A DNA stretch of 64,000 nt, taken from NCBI RefSeq assembly GCF_021023135.1, contig NZ_PGFV01000002.1, positions 186,001 through 250,000 of the forward strand, read 5' to 3'. This document shows positions 34,530 through 43,080 of this stretch, piece after piece (the stretch's first letter is position 1; every line of letters starts with the position of its first letter). Both the position numbers and the translations under genes were made by a program. The notes under the pieces are model-generated. The model saw nothing but the letters and a program-made list of their open reading frames with translations. It searched no databases and was not told where the DNA came from. Source of the DNA: Brevibacterium sp. CCUG 69071. GTDB lineage: Bacteria; Actinomycetota; Actinomycetes; Actinomycetales; Brevibacteriaceae.

Positions 34530-36512
34530 GTGGACACCAGTATCATCGTCGTCATCGCCATCGTCGTGGTCTTCGCCGTTGCTGTGCCCGCAATGATCCG
34601 CAAGTCCGCGACCGAGCTCTCGCGCGTCGAGATCGACACCGTCCCCGATGAGGCGACGGTCATCTCCGCCGAGGCGCAGAATCCCTGCCGCAACGAGGGG
34701 CAGCGGACGGCGGTCTTCCAGCCCGGAGGCACGAGGAAACCGACCGTTCCCCGCCCGAATGTCGCACCGCAGTCGCAGGCTTTCGCCCTGCGGCTTTCGG
34801 CGCCCGCACCTGAATTCGCCGTCATCGACGGACTCGCCGATGATTCGGCCGCCACGAATCCCGACGCCGAGGCGGACGCCGCGTTCCAGCCCAGCGCCCT
34901 CCCGGCGGCGGTCGGTGAGTCCCGCCCGCTGCTCGGTTCGGCGATCAATGAGGCCGCGATCGGGTCGAGTGCCGACGGATCCGCCGGAAACGTCCGCATG
35001 CTTCACCCCGCCGTGCAGGCGGTGTTCAATCAGGGGCCGTCCGGAACCGGCACGCCGGGGCCCGGCGGAGCCGGACACAGCGGGTCCGTGCACGCCGGGT
35101 CCATACACGGCGCCCCCACGTCCTCCGGCAGCTCGAGCGCGCGCGGTGCTTCCAGCACTCGCCGAGTTCCCCGAGCCGCCGAGGCGGCCGCGACCTCCCG
35201 TGGACACGCTTCCGCATCGCGGGGCGGTGATCGCCCCGGCGGGGGAGCGGGCGAGTCGACCGAGCGAGGCCCACGCAATTCCAATCCGAAGCTCACAGCC
35301 GATGAGGAACATTCGATGACTGAGAAAGCTGCGCAGCTGCGCGAGTCCATGAGTTCACTCGGAGCCATGATCAGGGGCTTCGCACTGCTGTTCCTCGGCT
35401 CTGTGCTCGGCATCCTTGTCACCGGCGTGCTCGCGATGTTCTCAGTCGTCCACATCGCACTGGTCGGCGTGCTCTTCGGACTCGCCGTCGTCTCCCTCGT
35501 GATCGTGCGGACCCTCAACCTGCGCAAACGCGAAGTCAAGGCGCGTCTGCGCGAGGCAGAGCAGACTTCCTCCTCCGGTTCGAAGACCCGCCGGTCGCCT
35601 GCTCCGGCACCAGCGGCCACGACCGAGAGAGACACGACGCCGGCAGCGAAGCCGCAGAGTCCTGTTGCGAAGCAGGGCTCCGCGACTACTGAGCGCGCGG
35701 CCTCGGCCGCCGCGAAGAAGACCGGATCGGCCGCGACGAAGAAGGCCGCGCAGGCTCGGGCGGCGATGCAGCACACCGCCACCGCCAAACTGGCTCGCGA
35801 AGAGGCCGACACCGGTGAGATCCCACTCGTGCGGGTTCGCAACGAGGCCGCCGAAGGCCACACCACGCGGCAGGTTCTGCTCACCGGACCGATCCCGATC
35901 GTCAAAGAGCAGGCGGCCGAAGCCGACACTGCTCCCGAGACTGCAACCTCCGCCGATTCCGCATCCGAAGGCAAGAACGCCGCCGATGACGTGAAAGATC
36001 AGAGCGACGCGAAGACCGACGAGGACACCTCCTCCGCCCACGAAGAGGCGTTCGCCGCCCGCACCGCCTCCCTCGGCGCCGACCTCGCGCCGACCGCCGA
36101 GACCGGCACCGCCTCGGCGAACGAGGACGAGGTGCACGCCGCGCTCGACGCCGCCTCGCCCCGCGTGGATGACCCGTTCATGCAGCGGCTGAAGTCGCGT
36201 GACGGCTGGTCGCCGACGCCCCTGCCGGTGCCCAGCTACGTCGAGGCCGCGCATATCGAACACCCGGTCCCTGAGGCGACGGCCGCCGATGCGAGCTCGT
36301 ACGAGGCCCGCTCATACGAGTCCTACGAGATGCAGGCCCGCAGCCGTGAGGACATCGCCGCGCAGTTCGCCGCAGAGCTCGGATACCGTCCTGAGCTCAG
36401 CGACTCGGCGCGCGAAGAGGGCCCGCTCGAACACGGACGCAAGGCCACTCGCACGCGCAAAACCGCTGACCTCGGCGCCGTCAACGACGTTCTGGCCCGC
36501 CGCCGCGCCTGA
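34530..36512 (+). CDS. Large membrane protein, possible GlpR-type division protein
   Basis: 660 residues, not recognisable by enzyme motifs. One N-terminal membrane helix (TSIIVVIAIVVVFAVAVPAM, 3-22), a disordered Ser/Gly/Pro region, two central helices (about 283-328, GFALLFLGSVLGILVTGVLAM and ALVGVLFGLAVVSLVIV), and a long disordered Ala/Glu/Lys C-terminus with a final conserved-looking ARSREDIAAQFAAELGYRPEL. Position after the RimJ-like gene matches Rv0996-like proteins and the corynebacterial Glp receptor (GlpR) that binds a gephyrin-like MoeA (Glp) in cytokinesis; assignment by position and topology only. GTG start with AGGG upstream. Confidence 0.6.
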   Translation: MDTSIIVVIAIVVVFAVAVPAMIRKSATELSRVEIDTVPDEATVISAEAQNPCRNEGQRTAVFQPGGTRKPTVPRPNVAPQSQAFALRLSAPAPEFAVIDGLADDSAATNPDAEADAAFQPSALPAAVGESRPLLGSAINEAAIGSSADGSAGNVRMLHPAVQAVFNQGPSGTGTPGPGGAGHSGSVHAGSIHGAPTSSGSSSARGASSTRRVPRAAEAAATSRGHASASRGGDRPGGGAGESTERGPRNSNPKLTADEEHSMTEKAAQLRESMSSLGAMIRGFALLFLGSVLGILVTGVLAMFSVVHIALVGVLFGLAVVSLVIVRTLNLRKREVKARLREAEQTSSSGSKTRRSPAPAPAATTERDTTPAAKPQSPVAKQGSATTERAASAAAKKTGSAATKKAAQARAAMQHTATAKLAREEADTGEIPLVRVRNEAAEGHTTRQVLLTGPIPIVKEQAAEADTAPETATSADSASEGKNAADDVKDQSDAKTDEDTSSAHEEAFAARTASLGADLAPTAETGTASANEDEVHAALDAASPRVDDPFMQRLKSRDGWSPTPLPVPSYVEAAHIEHPVPEATAADASSYEARSYESYEMQARSREDIAAQFAAELGYRPELSDSAREEGPLEHGRKATRTRKTADLGAVNDVLARRRA

Positions 36513-36584
36513 GGCAGTGTCTGAGCCGGCAGCGGAACCGGCCGCCATCGTGGAGTGCACCGCCGCCGCGCCTGAGCCGGCGGT

Positions 36585-37103
36585 TCACTCCGCCTCGTCG
36601 AACACCGACCAGCAGATCGCATTGCGTCGAGCCTGATCCTGAAGCACCAGATCTCTGATCGCCTCCGGCAGCTGAGCGCGCTGCCAGTCCCGTTCGGCAC
36701 GTCCGGCCGCCGGGTCCGTGGCCGGTCTGCCGGCTCGGGCCGCCTTGATCGCATAGGCCGCGGCTCCCAGGTCATGCTCGGCGACGTGCCCGACACAGGC
36801 CGCCTGACCGGCCGCATAGGCGGCGAACCGAGGGGCTCCGCTGAGGGGACGCGCCGCACCCATGGCATGACCGCCGGTGGCCCGTGCCGCTATCATCGCC
36901 ATCTCCCCGGCCGCCCAGGACCGAGCGGCGGCGATGGCCGCACGAGGCCGATCGTCGTCGGGGCAGACGGATTCGAAGAGTGGCAGAACGTGCTCGGCGC
37001 AGTCGGCGGCCCACCTCGCGAGCTGAGCGTGATCGGCGTCTGTCAGCGTTCCACCGCGCCGGATCGTGACCATCCGCGGGTCGCGGACCTCAGGCAGGAT
37101 CAT
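36585..37103 (-). CDS. Putative immunity protein, Imm5-like
   Basis: 172 residues, all helical, with Ala-rich repeats of the pattern AxRxxGxxxG: MVTIRRGGTLTDADHAQLARWAADCAEHVLPLFE, RPRAAIAAARSWAAGE, AAYAAGQAACVGHVAEHDLGAAAYAIKAAR. This matches what I recall of a putative-immunity-protein family found with polymorphic toxins, though similar single proteins also occur alone. No toxin gene is near. Starts 7 bp after the IclR stop on the same strand, so probably co-transcribed with it. ATG 37103 or 37073. Confidence 0.65.
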   Translation of the reverse strand: MILPEVRDPRMVTIRRGGTLTDADHAQLARWAADCAEHVLPLFESVCPDDDRPRAAIAAARSWAAGEMAMIAARATGGHAMGAARPLSGAPRFAAYAAGQAACVGHVAEHDLGAAAYAIKAARAGRPATDPAAGRAERDWQRAQLPEAIRDLVLQDQARRNAICWSVFDEAE

Positions 37104-37110
37104 CAGCGAC

Positions 37111-37950
37111 TTACTCCGTGCGTCCGCCGAAGTCCGAGTGTCCACCGAAGTCCGAGTGTCCACCGAAGTCCGCACGTCCGCCGAAGTCGGCGGCGATCGC
37201 CTCGGCGACCTGCTGAAGTTGGGGGACGAGATCGTTCTCGACGGAGAGTCCGCGCAGATGCGAGGTGTGCAGGGAGACGTTGAGGGCGGCCAGAGTCTCG
37301 TCTCCGCGACGGACGGGCACGGCCAGGCCGCGCAGACCGTCGTCGAGCTCCTGCGAGACCAGACACCATCCCTGCTCGCGGATCCGCCGCAGCTCCTCGC
37401 CGAGCTCTTCTGCCGAGGACACCGTGTGGTCGGTGAAGGGCGAGATCTCGACCCGTTCGAGGAACTGCTCCTGGAATGACTCCGGGAGCTCGGCGATGAG
37501 CATCCGGCCCATCGAAGTCGCCCAGGCCGGGAGCCGATTGCCCAGGTTGATCGTCACGGCGTGCAGCCTCGGCGCGGCCGCCCGCGCGATGTAGACGATC
37601 TCATCGGCATCGAGAATGCTCAGCGTCGCCGACTCGTCGAGGTCGAGCGCCAACTGGTGGAGATGAGGCCCGGCGATCTTCGGCAGGTCGAGGCCGGCGA
37701 GGAATCCGGCACCGATGTCGAGCACCCGGGGCGTCAGGGAATAGTGCGACCCGGCAGCGCGGACATACCCGAGATCGACGAGGGTGAGGAGGAATCGTCT
37801 CGCCGCGGCACGGGTCAGCTCGGTCGCCTCGGCGACCTGCGAGACCGTGAGCTCGGCCGAGCCGCCGTTGAAGGCCAGAAGCACGGCCAGGGTCTTCTCC
37901 GCGGACTTGACGAAATGATCGCCGCTCGGGGGCTGCTGTTCGGAACTCAT
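37111..37950 (-). CDS. IclR-family regulator with repetitive C-terminus
   Basis: 279 residues from ATG 37950 (a GTG at 37962 is also possible). Winged helix KSAEKTLAVLLAFNGG, LTVSQVAEATELTRAAARRFLLTL; effector domain with the PcaR/PobR-like WATSMGRMLIAELP and the SQELDDGLRGLAVPV stretch. The last 26 residues are four copies of (A/S)DFGG(R/H), produced by an 18-bp DNA tandem repeat, beyond the normal end of the fold. Divergent from the MHS transporter and likely its regulator. Confidence 0.9.
   Translation of the reverse strand: MSSEQQPPSGDHFVKSAEKTLAVLLAFNGGSAELTVSQVAEATELTRAAARRFLLTLVDLGYVRAAGSHYSLTPRVLDIGAGFLAGLDLPKIAGPHLHQLALDLDESATLSILDADEIVYIARAAAPRLHAVTINLGNRLPAWATSMGRMLIAELPESFQEQFLERVEISPFTDHTVSSAEELGEELRRIREQGWCLVSQELDDGLRGLAVPVRRGDETLAALNVSLHTSHLRGLSVENDLVPQLQQVAEAIAADFGGRADFGGHSDFGGHSDFGGRTE
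37122..37193. repeat. 18-bp in-frame tandem repeat in the IclR gene
   Basis: Units begin at 37122, 37140, 37158 and 37176, consensus GTCCACCGAAGTCCGAGT on the plus strand. Because 18 is a multiple of three, copy-number change would lengthen or shorten the protein tail by six residues without frameshift. Confidence 0.9.
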
Positions 37951-38029
37951 CGTTGACTTCACCTCTCCAGACTAACGGTCGGCCGCCTCAGACCAACGCT
38001 CGGCCACCTCGGCGAGCATATCTCAAGTT

Positions 38030-38044
38030 GTGCGTATAGCGCAC
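38030..38044. promoter_or_regulatory. Operator candidate for the divergent IclR regulator
   Basis: GTGCG-N5-CGCAC lies midway between the IclR gene and the MHS transporter. IclR proteins commonly bind 15-bp palindromes of this size. The intergenic region (37951-38143) also holds GTGCACA at 38059, a possible second half site. Confidence 0.5.
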
Positions 38045-38143
38045 GACTGTACGTCATGTGCACAGCGTGTTACTGTGATCTGCGTCAAGGACGATCGCGC
38101 AGCAGAAGCGGGATGCACACGGAACCATTCGAAGGAGAATGTC

Positions 38144-39508
38144 ATGTCCACAGCGGAGAACCGGGTGCCCGGAGCCACCGCCGAACTGCGGCGGGCGCGT
38201 CGTGCGGCCGCCGGATCATTCATCGGGGCGGTGGTCGAATGGTATGACTTCCTCCTCTACGGAATCGTCGCAGCCCTCGTCTTCGGAGAACTCTTCTTCC
38301 CCGGCTACAGCGCCCACGCGGGCACCCTCGCCGCCTTCGCGACCTTCGGCGTCGGCTTCATCTTCCGGCCACTGGGCGGAATCATCTTCGGCCACTTCGG
38401 CGACCGGCTGGGCCGCAAGTCCATGCTCATCTGGACGATGACGATCATGGGTGTGGCCACCGCCCTGATCGGATTCCTCCCGACTTACCAGTCCGTGGGC
38501 TGGCTGGCCCCGGCGCTGCTCGTGCTCCTGCGCTGCGTCCAGGGGATCGCCGTCGGCGGCGAATGGGGAGGCGCGGCCCTCATGGCCGTCGAGAGCGCCC
38601 CGCCGAAGCTGCGCGCCTTCTTCTCCTCCGGTGTCCAGATCGGGTACTCCTTCGGCCTGCTCCTGGCCACCGGTCTTGTCGCGATGCTCAGCAGCAACTT
38701 CTCCGAGGAGGCCTTCCTCACCTGGGGCTGGCGGATCCCCTTCATCGCCAGCGCTCTCCTCGTCCTCATCGGCCTGTGGATCCGGTCCGGCGTCGAAGAG
38801 TCCGAGGAATACCTCGAACGGGTGAAGAACGCGAAGGAGGACAAGACGGCGAAGCTGCCGATCCTCGAGGCGTTCAAACGCTTCCCCGCGCAGATCTTCC
38901 AGATCGTCGGCCTGCGGTTCATCGAGCTGCTGACCATGTACATCGTCACGACCTTCGCGCTGTCCTACTCCACCGATGAGCTCGGCCTCGACAGGCAGGT
39001 GATGCTCAACATCACCCTGCTGGTCGGCGGACTCGGCATCGCCACGATCCCCGCCTTTGCCTACCTCTCCGACCGTTTCGGACGCCTGCGGGTCTACCTC
39101 ACCGGCGGGATCATCGGACTCCTCAGCGCCGTCCCCTTCTTCCTCGCGCTCGAATCCGGCAACCTCGTTGCGATCATCATCTTCGCCGTGCTGCTGATCA
39201 ATATCGCCCACGATGCCGTCGTCAGCGTCCAGCAGCCTCTGTTCGCCGAGATGTTCAGTCCCGAATTCCGCTACAGCGGAGCCGGGGTCGGCTATCAGCT
39301 GGCCAGTGCGATCGCCGGCGGGTTCACTCCGTTCATCGCCACCTTCCTCGTCGGAGTCGGCGACGGCTCCTGGTACCTCGTCGCCGCCTATCTGGCCGGC
39401 GGCTGCCTCATCTCGATCGCCATCGCGCTCTACCTCATCCGTCAGTGGCAGGTGGCCCGGAGTTCCGAGCCGGCAGTCGTCTCGACCGCCGCGGCAGCGC
39501 AATCCTGA
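38144..39508 (+). CDS. MHS-family MFS transporter (metabolite:H+ symporter)
   Basis: 454 residues with twelve hydrophobic segments. MHS signatures are clear: GAVVEWYDFLLYG near the start, RPLGGIIFGHFGDRLGRKSML, RCVQGIAVGGEWGGAALMAVE, and the charged central loop VEESEEYLERVKNAKE. Imports an organic or aromatic acid or osmolyte with protons. ATG 38144 has AAGGAGAA upstream. Forms an operon with the dehydrogenase (TGATG overlap) and is likely controlled by the divergent IclR protein. Confidence 0.92.
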   Translation: MSTAENRVPGATAELRRARRAAAGSFIGAVVEWYDFLLYGIVAALVFGELFFPGYSAHAGTLAAFATFGVGFIFRPLGGIIFGHFGDRLGRKSMLIWTMTIMGVATALIGFLPTYQSVGWLAPALLVLLRCVQGIAVGGEWGGAALMAVESAPPKLRAFFSSGVQIGYSFGLLLATGLVAMLSSNFSEEAFLTWGWRIPFIASALLVLIGLWIRSGVEESEEYLERVKNAKEDKTAKLPILEAFKRFPAQIFQIVGLRFIELLTMYIVTTFALSYSTDELGLDRQVMLNITLLVGGLGIATIPAFAYLSDRFGRLRVYLTGGIIGLLSAVPFFLALESGNLVAIIIFAVLLINIAHDAVVSVQQPLFAEMFSPEFRYSGAGVGYQLASAIAGGFTPFIATFLVGVGDGSWYLVAAYLAGGCLISIAIALYLIRQWQVARSSEPAVVSTAAAAQS

Positions 39509-40545
39509 TGCGCTCGGCCGAGATCACCGCACCCGGCCGGGTGGAGATCGTCGGCCGGCCGCGTCCGCAGGGCCGCCTCGGCGCCGGGGAGGTCCGCGTG
39601 CGCATGCTCGCGGTCGGGATCTGCGGAACGGATCTCGCCCTGCTCTCGGGGAGGCGGACGCCGCCTGAGCATCCGTGGCGGCTCGGTCACGAGGGGATCG
39701 GTGAGATCGCCGAGGTGGGGCCCGGGACCGTCGGTCTCACCGTCGGCGACCGGGTGGCGCTCGAACCCAACATCACATGCGGGGACTGTGAGCACTGCCG
39801 GCGGGGAACCACCTCGGCGTGCCTCGTCCGGCGCAGCGCCGGTGTGCTCACCCAACCCGGATTCCTCGCCGAGGTGATCGACCATCCCAGCGAATTCTGC
39901 CACCGGATCGACCCCGCAGTGCCGCTGGAACGCGCGGTGTGCGCGGAGCCGCTCGCCGTGGCCGCCGCAGCGATCCGCCGGTCGCAGGTGCGCGTCGGTG
40001 CGGAAGTCCTCGTCATCGGGGCCGGCGCCCAGGGGCTGCTGTCGATCAGCATCCTCATCGCCCAGGGCCATCGCCCCTTCGTCAGCGAACCCGACCGGCG
40101 GCGGCGTGAGCTGGCCGTCGACCTCGGCGCCCGGGTCTTCGAACCCGGTCTCAGCCCGGCGCCCGAATTCGTCATCGATGCCGCAGGTGTGCCCGAGGCG
40201 CTGGGCTCGGTCGTTCACCATCTGGCGCCGTTCGCCTCGGTGACGCTCGTGGGGGAGGACCACCACCACCTCGGCGCCTCGAGCTTCGACATCGTGCAGA
40301 AGCAGCTGCGCATCGCGGGCTCCTTCATCTACGAACACCCGCAGGACATGGCCGCGGCAGTGAACCTGCTCGCCGAGGTGCGAGCGGAGCGGATCCTCGC
40401 CCCGGCGACCGCGCTTGAGGACCTGCCGGGGTTGCTGGGTGGACAGGATGCAGCGCGGGACGGGAGCGCACCCGCAGCTCCGGCCGGCCCGGCTGGTCGC
40501 GCCGGTCCGGCCGGAATCAAACAGTGGGTCGACCTGAGGCGCTGA
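39508..40545 (+). CDS. Zinc-dependent alcohol dehydrogenase family protein
   Basis: 345 residues of the medium-chain dehydrogenase type. Catalytic zinc ligands in VGICGTD (Cys) and RLGHEGIGE (His-Glu); structural zinc cysteines in CGDCEHCRRGTTSAC; cofactor-binding VLVIGAGAQGLLSI. Resembles sorbitol/L-threonine-type enzymes. A Gly/Ala/Pro-rich insertion near the C-terminus (about 310-335) looks repeat-derived. Overlaps the MHS transporter by one base, so it probably acts on the imported compound. Confidence 0.88.
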   Translation: MRSAEITAPGRVEIVGRPRPQGRLGAGEVRVRMLAVGICGTDLALLSGRRTPPEHPWRLGHEGIGEIAEVGPGTVGLTVGDRVALEPNITCGDCEHCRRGTTSACLVRRSAGVLTQPGFLAEVIDHPSEFCHRIDPAVPLERAVCAEPLAVAAAAIRRSQVRVGAEVLVIGAGAQGLLSISILIAQGHRPFVSEPDRRRRELAVDLGARVFEPGLSPAPEFVIDAAGVPEALGSVVHHLAPFASVTLVGEDHHHLGASSFDIVQKQLRIAGSFIYEHPQDMAAAVNLLAEVRAERILAPATALEDLPGLLGGQDAARDGSAPAAPAGPAGRAGPAGIKQWVDLRR

Positions 40546-40597
40546 GCTCACGCCTTCCAGCGTGCGAGGCTGAGCCCACACCCTTCCAGCGTGCCAG
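40541..40597. repeat. 28/29-bp tandem duplication spanning the dehydrogenase stop codon
   Basis: The stretch from GCTGAGCTCACG through CCTTCCAGCGTGC (40541-40568) is repeated with few changes at 40569-40597. The first TGA is the stop codon; the second TGA at 40571 falls in another frame. The second copy leads straight into a terminator. Confidence 0.8.
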
Positions 40598-40640
40598 AAG
40601 GCCGTGTGCCATGAACTTGTCCATGACACACGGCCTTCTG
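40595..40640. terminator. Bidirectional terminator between convergent genes
   Basis: CAGAAGGCCGTGTG (40595-40608) pairs with CACACGGCCTTCTG (40627-40640), 14 bp perfect, with an inner CATG/CATG pairing possible. Lies between the Zn-dehydrogenase and the convergent aldehyde dehydrogenase. Confidence 0.85.
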
Positions 40641-40759
40641 ATGTACAGTAGCCGGCCGCTGTGCTGTGGCAGCGACAGTGGCGGCCGCGCCGCGGGCGGG
40701 CTGAGGGGAATCTCCGGGAGGATCAGCCCCAGCCCAGCCCCAGCCGGCCCGCAGTCGGC

Positions 40760-42217
40760 TCAGGCGCGGGGCGTGGCCACGTACTTGGTTTCGAGGAACT
40801 CGTCGATGCCGACTCGTCCGCCCTCGCGGCCGAGGCCCGACATCTTCACGCCGCCGAACGGAGCCGCCGGGTTCGACACCAGACCGGTGTTGAGCCCGAC
40901 CATGCCCGCCTCGAGACGCTCGGCGAGTCCGAGGGCACGTTCGAGGTTCTCGCTGAAGAGGTAGCTGGCGAGACCGAACTCGGTCTCATTGGCGAGTTCG
41001 ATCGCCTCGTCGTCGGTCTCGAAGGTGACGATCGGGGCCACCGGTCCGAAGATCTCGGTCGTGCGGATCTCCGAATCGGCCGGCACGTCGGTGATCACGG
41101 TCGGATCGAAGAAGAAGCCCTTGCCCTCGATCCGCTTGCCGCCGGTGACGACCTTCGCGCCCTTGGACACGGCATCGTCGACGAGGGAGACGACCTTGTC
41201 GAGGGAATCCTGATCGACCAGAGGTCCGACCTCGGTGCCTTCCTCGAGGCCATTGCCGACCTTCATCGCTCCCATCCGCTCGGCGAGCTTCCGGGAGAAC
41301 TCCTCGGCCACGGACGCATGGACGAAGAGGCGATTCGCGGCGGTGCAGGCCTCGCCGCCGTTGCGCATCTTCGCAAGCACCGCACCGGTGACGGCCTTGT
41401 CGAGATCGGCGTCCTCGCAGACGACGAACGGAGCATTGCCGCCGAGCTCCATCGAGGTCTTCATGACATTGTCGGCGGCCTGCTTGAGCAGGCTGATGCC
41501 CACCTCGGTGGAGCCGGTGAACGTGATCTTGCGGGCGATGCCCGACTCCATCCACGGGGTGACCACGCGGCGAGCGGACTCGGAGGTGACGATGTTGAGG
41601 ACACCGGCGGGCAGGCCGGCCTCATTGAGCACATCGACGAGCATGAGCGAGGTCAGCGGTGTCAGCTTCGCCGGCTTGAACACCATGGTGCAGCCGGCGG
41701 CGATGGCCGGGCCGATCTTGCGGGTGCCCATGGCCAGCGGGAAGTTCCACGGGGTGACGAGGATGCAGGGGCCGACCGGTTCGCGCGAGACCATGAGGCG
41801 GTTCTTGCCGTCGGTGGACTGCATGAAGTCACCGCTGACACGCACCGCCTCCTCGGAGAACCAGCGGAAGAACTCGGCGCCGTAGGTGACTTCGCCCTTG
41901 GACTCGGCGAAGGGCTTGCCCATTTCGGCGGTCATGACCGCGGCGATGTCATCGGCGCGGTCGATGAGCAGCTCGAAGGCACGCCGCAGGATCTCGGCGC
42001 GTTCGCGCGGCGGGGTGGCGGCCCAATCGGCCTGGGCATCGCCCGCGGCTCTGATGGCGTCCTCGGCATCCGCGGCGGATCCGTCGGCGACGGTGGTGAT
42101 GAGATCACCGGTGGCAGGGTTCAGGACATTGATGGTCTTGCCGCCCTCGGCTTCTCGCCACTGGCCACCGATGAACAGTCCGGTGTTGAGCTTGTCGATG
42201 ATCGGGGTGATGTCCAC
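40760..42217 (-). CDS. NAD(P)-dependent succinate-semialdehyde-type dehydrogenase
   Basis: 485 residues, aldehyde dehydrogenase superfamily. NAD site PWNFPLAMGTRKIGPAIAAG, FTGSTEVG, catalytic Glu in MELGGNAPFVV and Cys in NGGEACTAANR, C-terminal APFGGVKMSGLGREGG. The overall pattern is closest to GabD. GTG 42217 is chosen because AAGGAGGA lies 6 nt upstream. No GABA genes are adjacent, so the exact aldehyde is uncertain. Confidence 0.9.
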   Translation of the reverse strand: MDITPIIDKLNTGLFIGGQWREAEGGKTINVLNPATGDLITTVADGSAADAEDAIRAAGDAQADWAATPPRERAEILRRAFELLIDRADDIAAVMTAEMGKPFAESKGEVTYGAEFFRWFSEEAVRVSGDFMQSTDGKNRLMVSREPVGPCILVTPWNFPLAMGTRKIGPAIAAGCTMVFKPAKLTPLTSLMLVDVLNEAGLPAGVLNIVTSESARRVVTPWMESGIARKITFTGSTEVGISLLKQAADNVMKTSMELGGNAPFVVCEDADLDKAVTGAVLAKMRNGGEACTAANRLFVHASVAEEFSRKLAERMGAMKVGNGLEEGTEVGPLVDQDSLDKVVSLVDDAVSKGAKVVTGGKRIEGKGFFFDPTVITDVPADSEIRTTEIFGPVAPIVTFETDDEAIELANETEFGLASYLFSENLERALGLAERLEAGMVGLNTGLVSNPAAPFGGVKMSGLGREGGRVGIDEFLETKYVATPRA

Positions 42218-42294
42218 GACGGATCCTCCTTGATCGAAGAATGGACTCGGCCGCTCCCGGAGGCTGTCGCCCGGGTATCGCAACCACGACCAGT

Positions 42295-42984
42295 CTAGTC
42301 TCCGGGGCCGATGCGTGCCGCCGCCGAGATCGACGCGTGCACGAGTGCGCTCGCCGAGAGCAGCAGCCGGTTGTGGAGGGTGACCCCGCGGATCACCTGC
42401 AGGCAGATCTCGTCCCGGCTGAGCTCGTCGCTGATCGGCGCGGTGTTCGTCCGGGCGATGGTCTCGAGGGCGTGCAGGTGGGTGAGCACGGTCTCGCGCC
42501 CGACTTCGTATCCGACCGCCGACAGCGCGGCCAGCGCTGCGGCGACCGACGCGCGTGCGGACGGGGAGATGTCCGGGAGCTCGAGTTCGGTGAGTGCGTC
42601 AAGGACGATCGCGTCGAAATCCCGCCGAGGTGGGTCCGCCTCGGCGCTGTCCGACTCGGTGGTCCCCACGTCGTTGGAGACGACCAGACTCCCTCCGATG
42701 CCCGCCGTCGACCGCAGCGCGAGCCGTTGGCACTCACCCATGAGTTCGATGGTCGGCAGTGACTGGTCGTCGATGAAGGAGCACAGCCGCGCGATCGCCT
42801 CGATCGGGGTGTCGAGCTCCCTGCGCAGCCAGCCGATGAGGGCCAGGCGATGGAGATGGGGCTCGCCGTAGATCGCCGTCGTCGCGTTCCGCTTCTGCCC
42901 GGGCGGCAGGATCCCGACGTGGATGTAGTACTTGATGCTCGCCGTGGACACGGCGGACGTGCCGGCCAGATCGCGAAGTCTCAT
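42295..42984 (-). CDS. MerR-family transcriptional regulator
   Basis: 229 residues. N-terminal MerR winged helix MRLRDLAGTSAVSTASIKYY and IHVGILPPGQKRNATTAIYGEPHLHRL; the C-terminal 140 residues are helical without metal-binding cysteines, so an organic effector or multidrug-type signal is more likely than a metal. ATG 42984 has GGGAGG 6 nt upstream. Divergent from the DUF2306 gene. Confidence 0.85.
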   Translation of the reverse strand: MRLRDLAGTSAVSTASIKYYIHVGILPPGQKRNATTAIYGEPHLHRLALIGWLRRELDTPIEAIARLCSFIDDQSLPTIELMGECQRLALRSTAGIGGSLVVSNDVGTTESDSAEADPPRRDFDAIVLDALTELELPDISPSARASVAAALAALSAVGYEVGRETVLTHLHALETIARTNTAPISDELSRDEICLQVIRGVTLHNRLLLSASALVHASISAAARIGPGD

Positions 42985-43045
42985 CGTCATCCTCCCGCAC
43001 GCGGACCCGGGCATCGGATAGTGCCGGCGCCTCCGGCTATCTACG

Positions 43046-43080
43046 TTGCACGGTTTGGGTAGCGGTCCTATCTTAGCCCC
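43046..43080 (+). promoter_or_regulatory. Promoter for a leaderless DUF2306 mRNA
   Basis: TTGCAC (43046-43051), 17-nt spacer, TATCTT (43069-43074), then 6 nt to the ATG at 43081, which would coincide with the RNA 5' end. No Shine-Dalgarno sequence. Leaderless mRNAs are common in actinobacteria. Confidence 0.65.

Noticed and set aside
36500..38000. Toxin partner for the immunity-like protein
   Set aside because: Neighbouring frames are the membrane protein, the IclR gene or shadows; none has toxin-like domains or a secretion marker.
40661..42298. 545-codon plus-strand frame opposite the aldehyde dehydrogenase
   Set aside because: The minus-strand gene has all catalytic motifs; the opposite frame is a compositional shadow.
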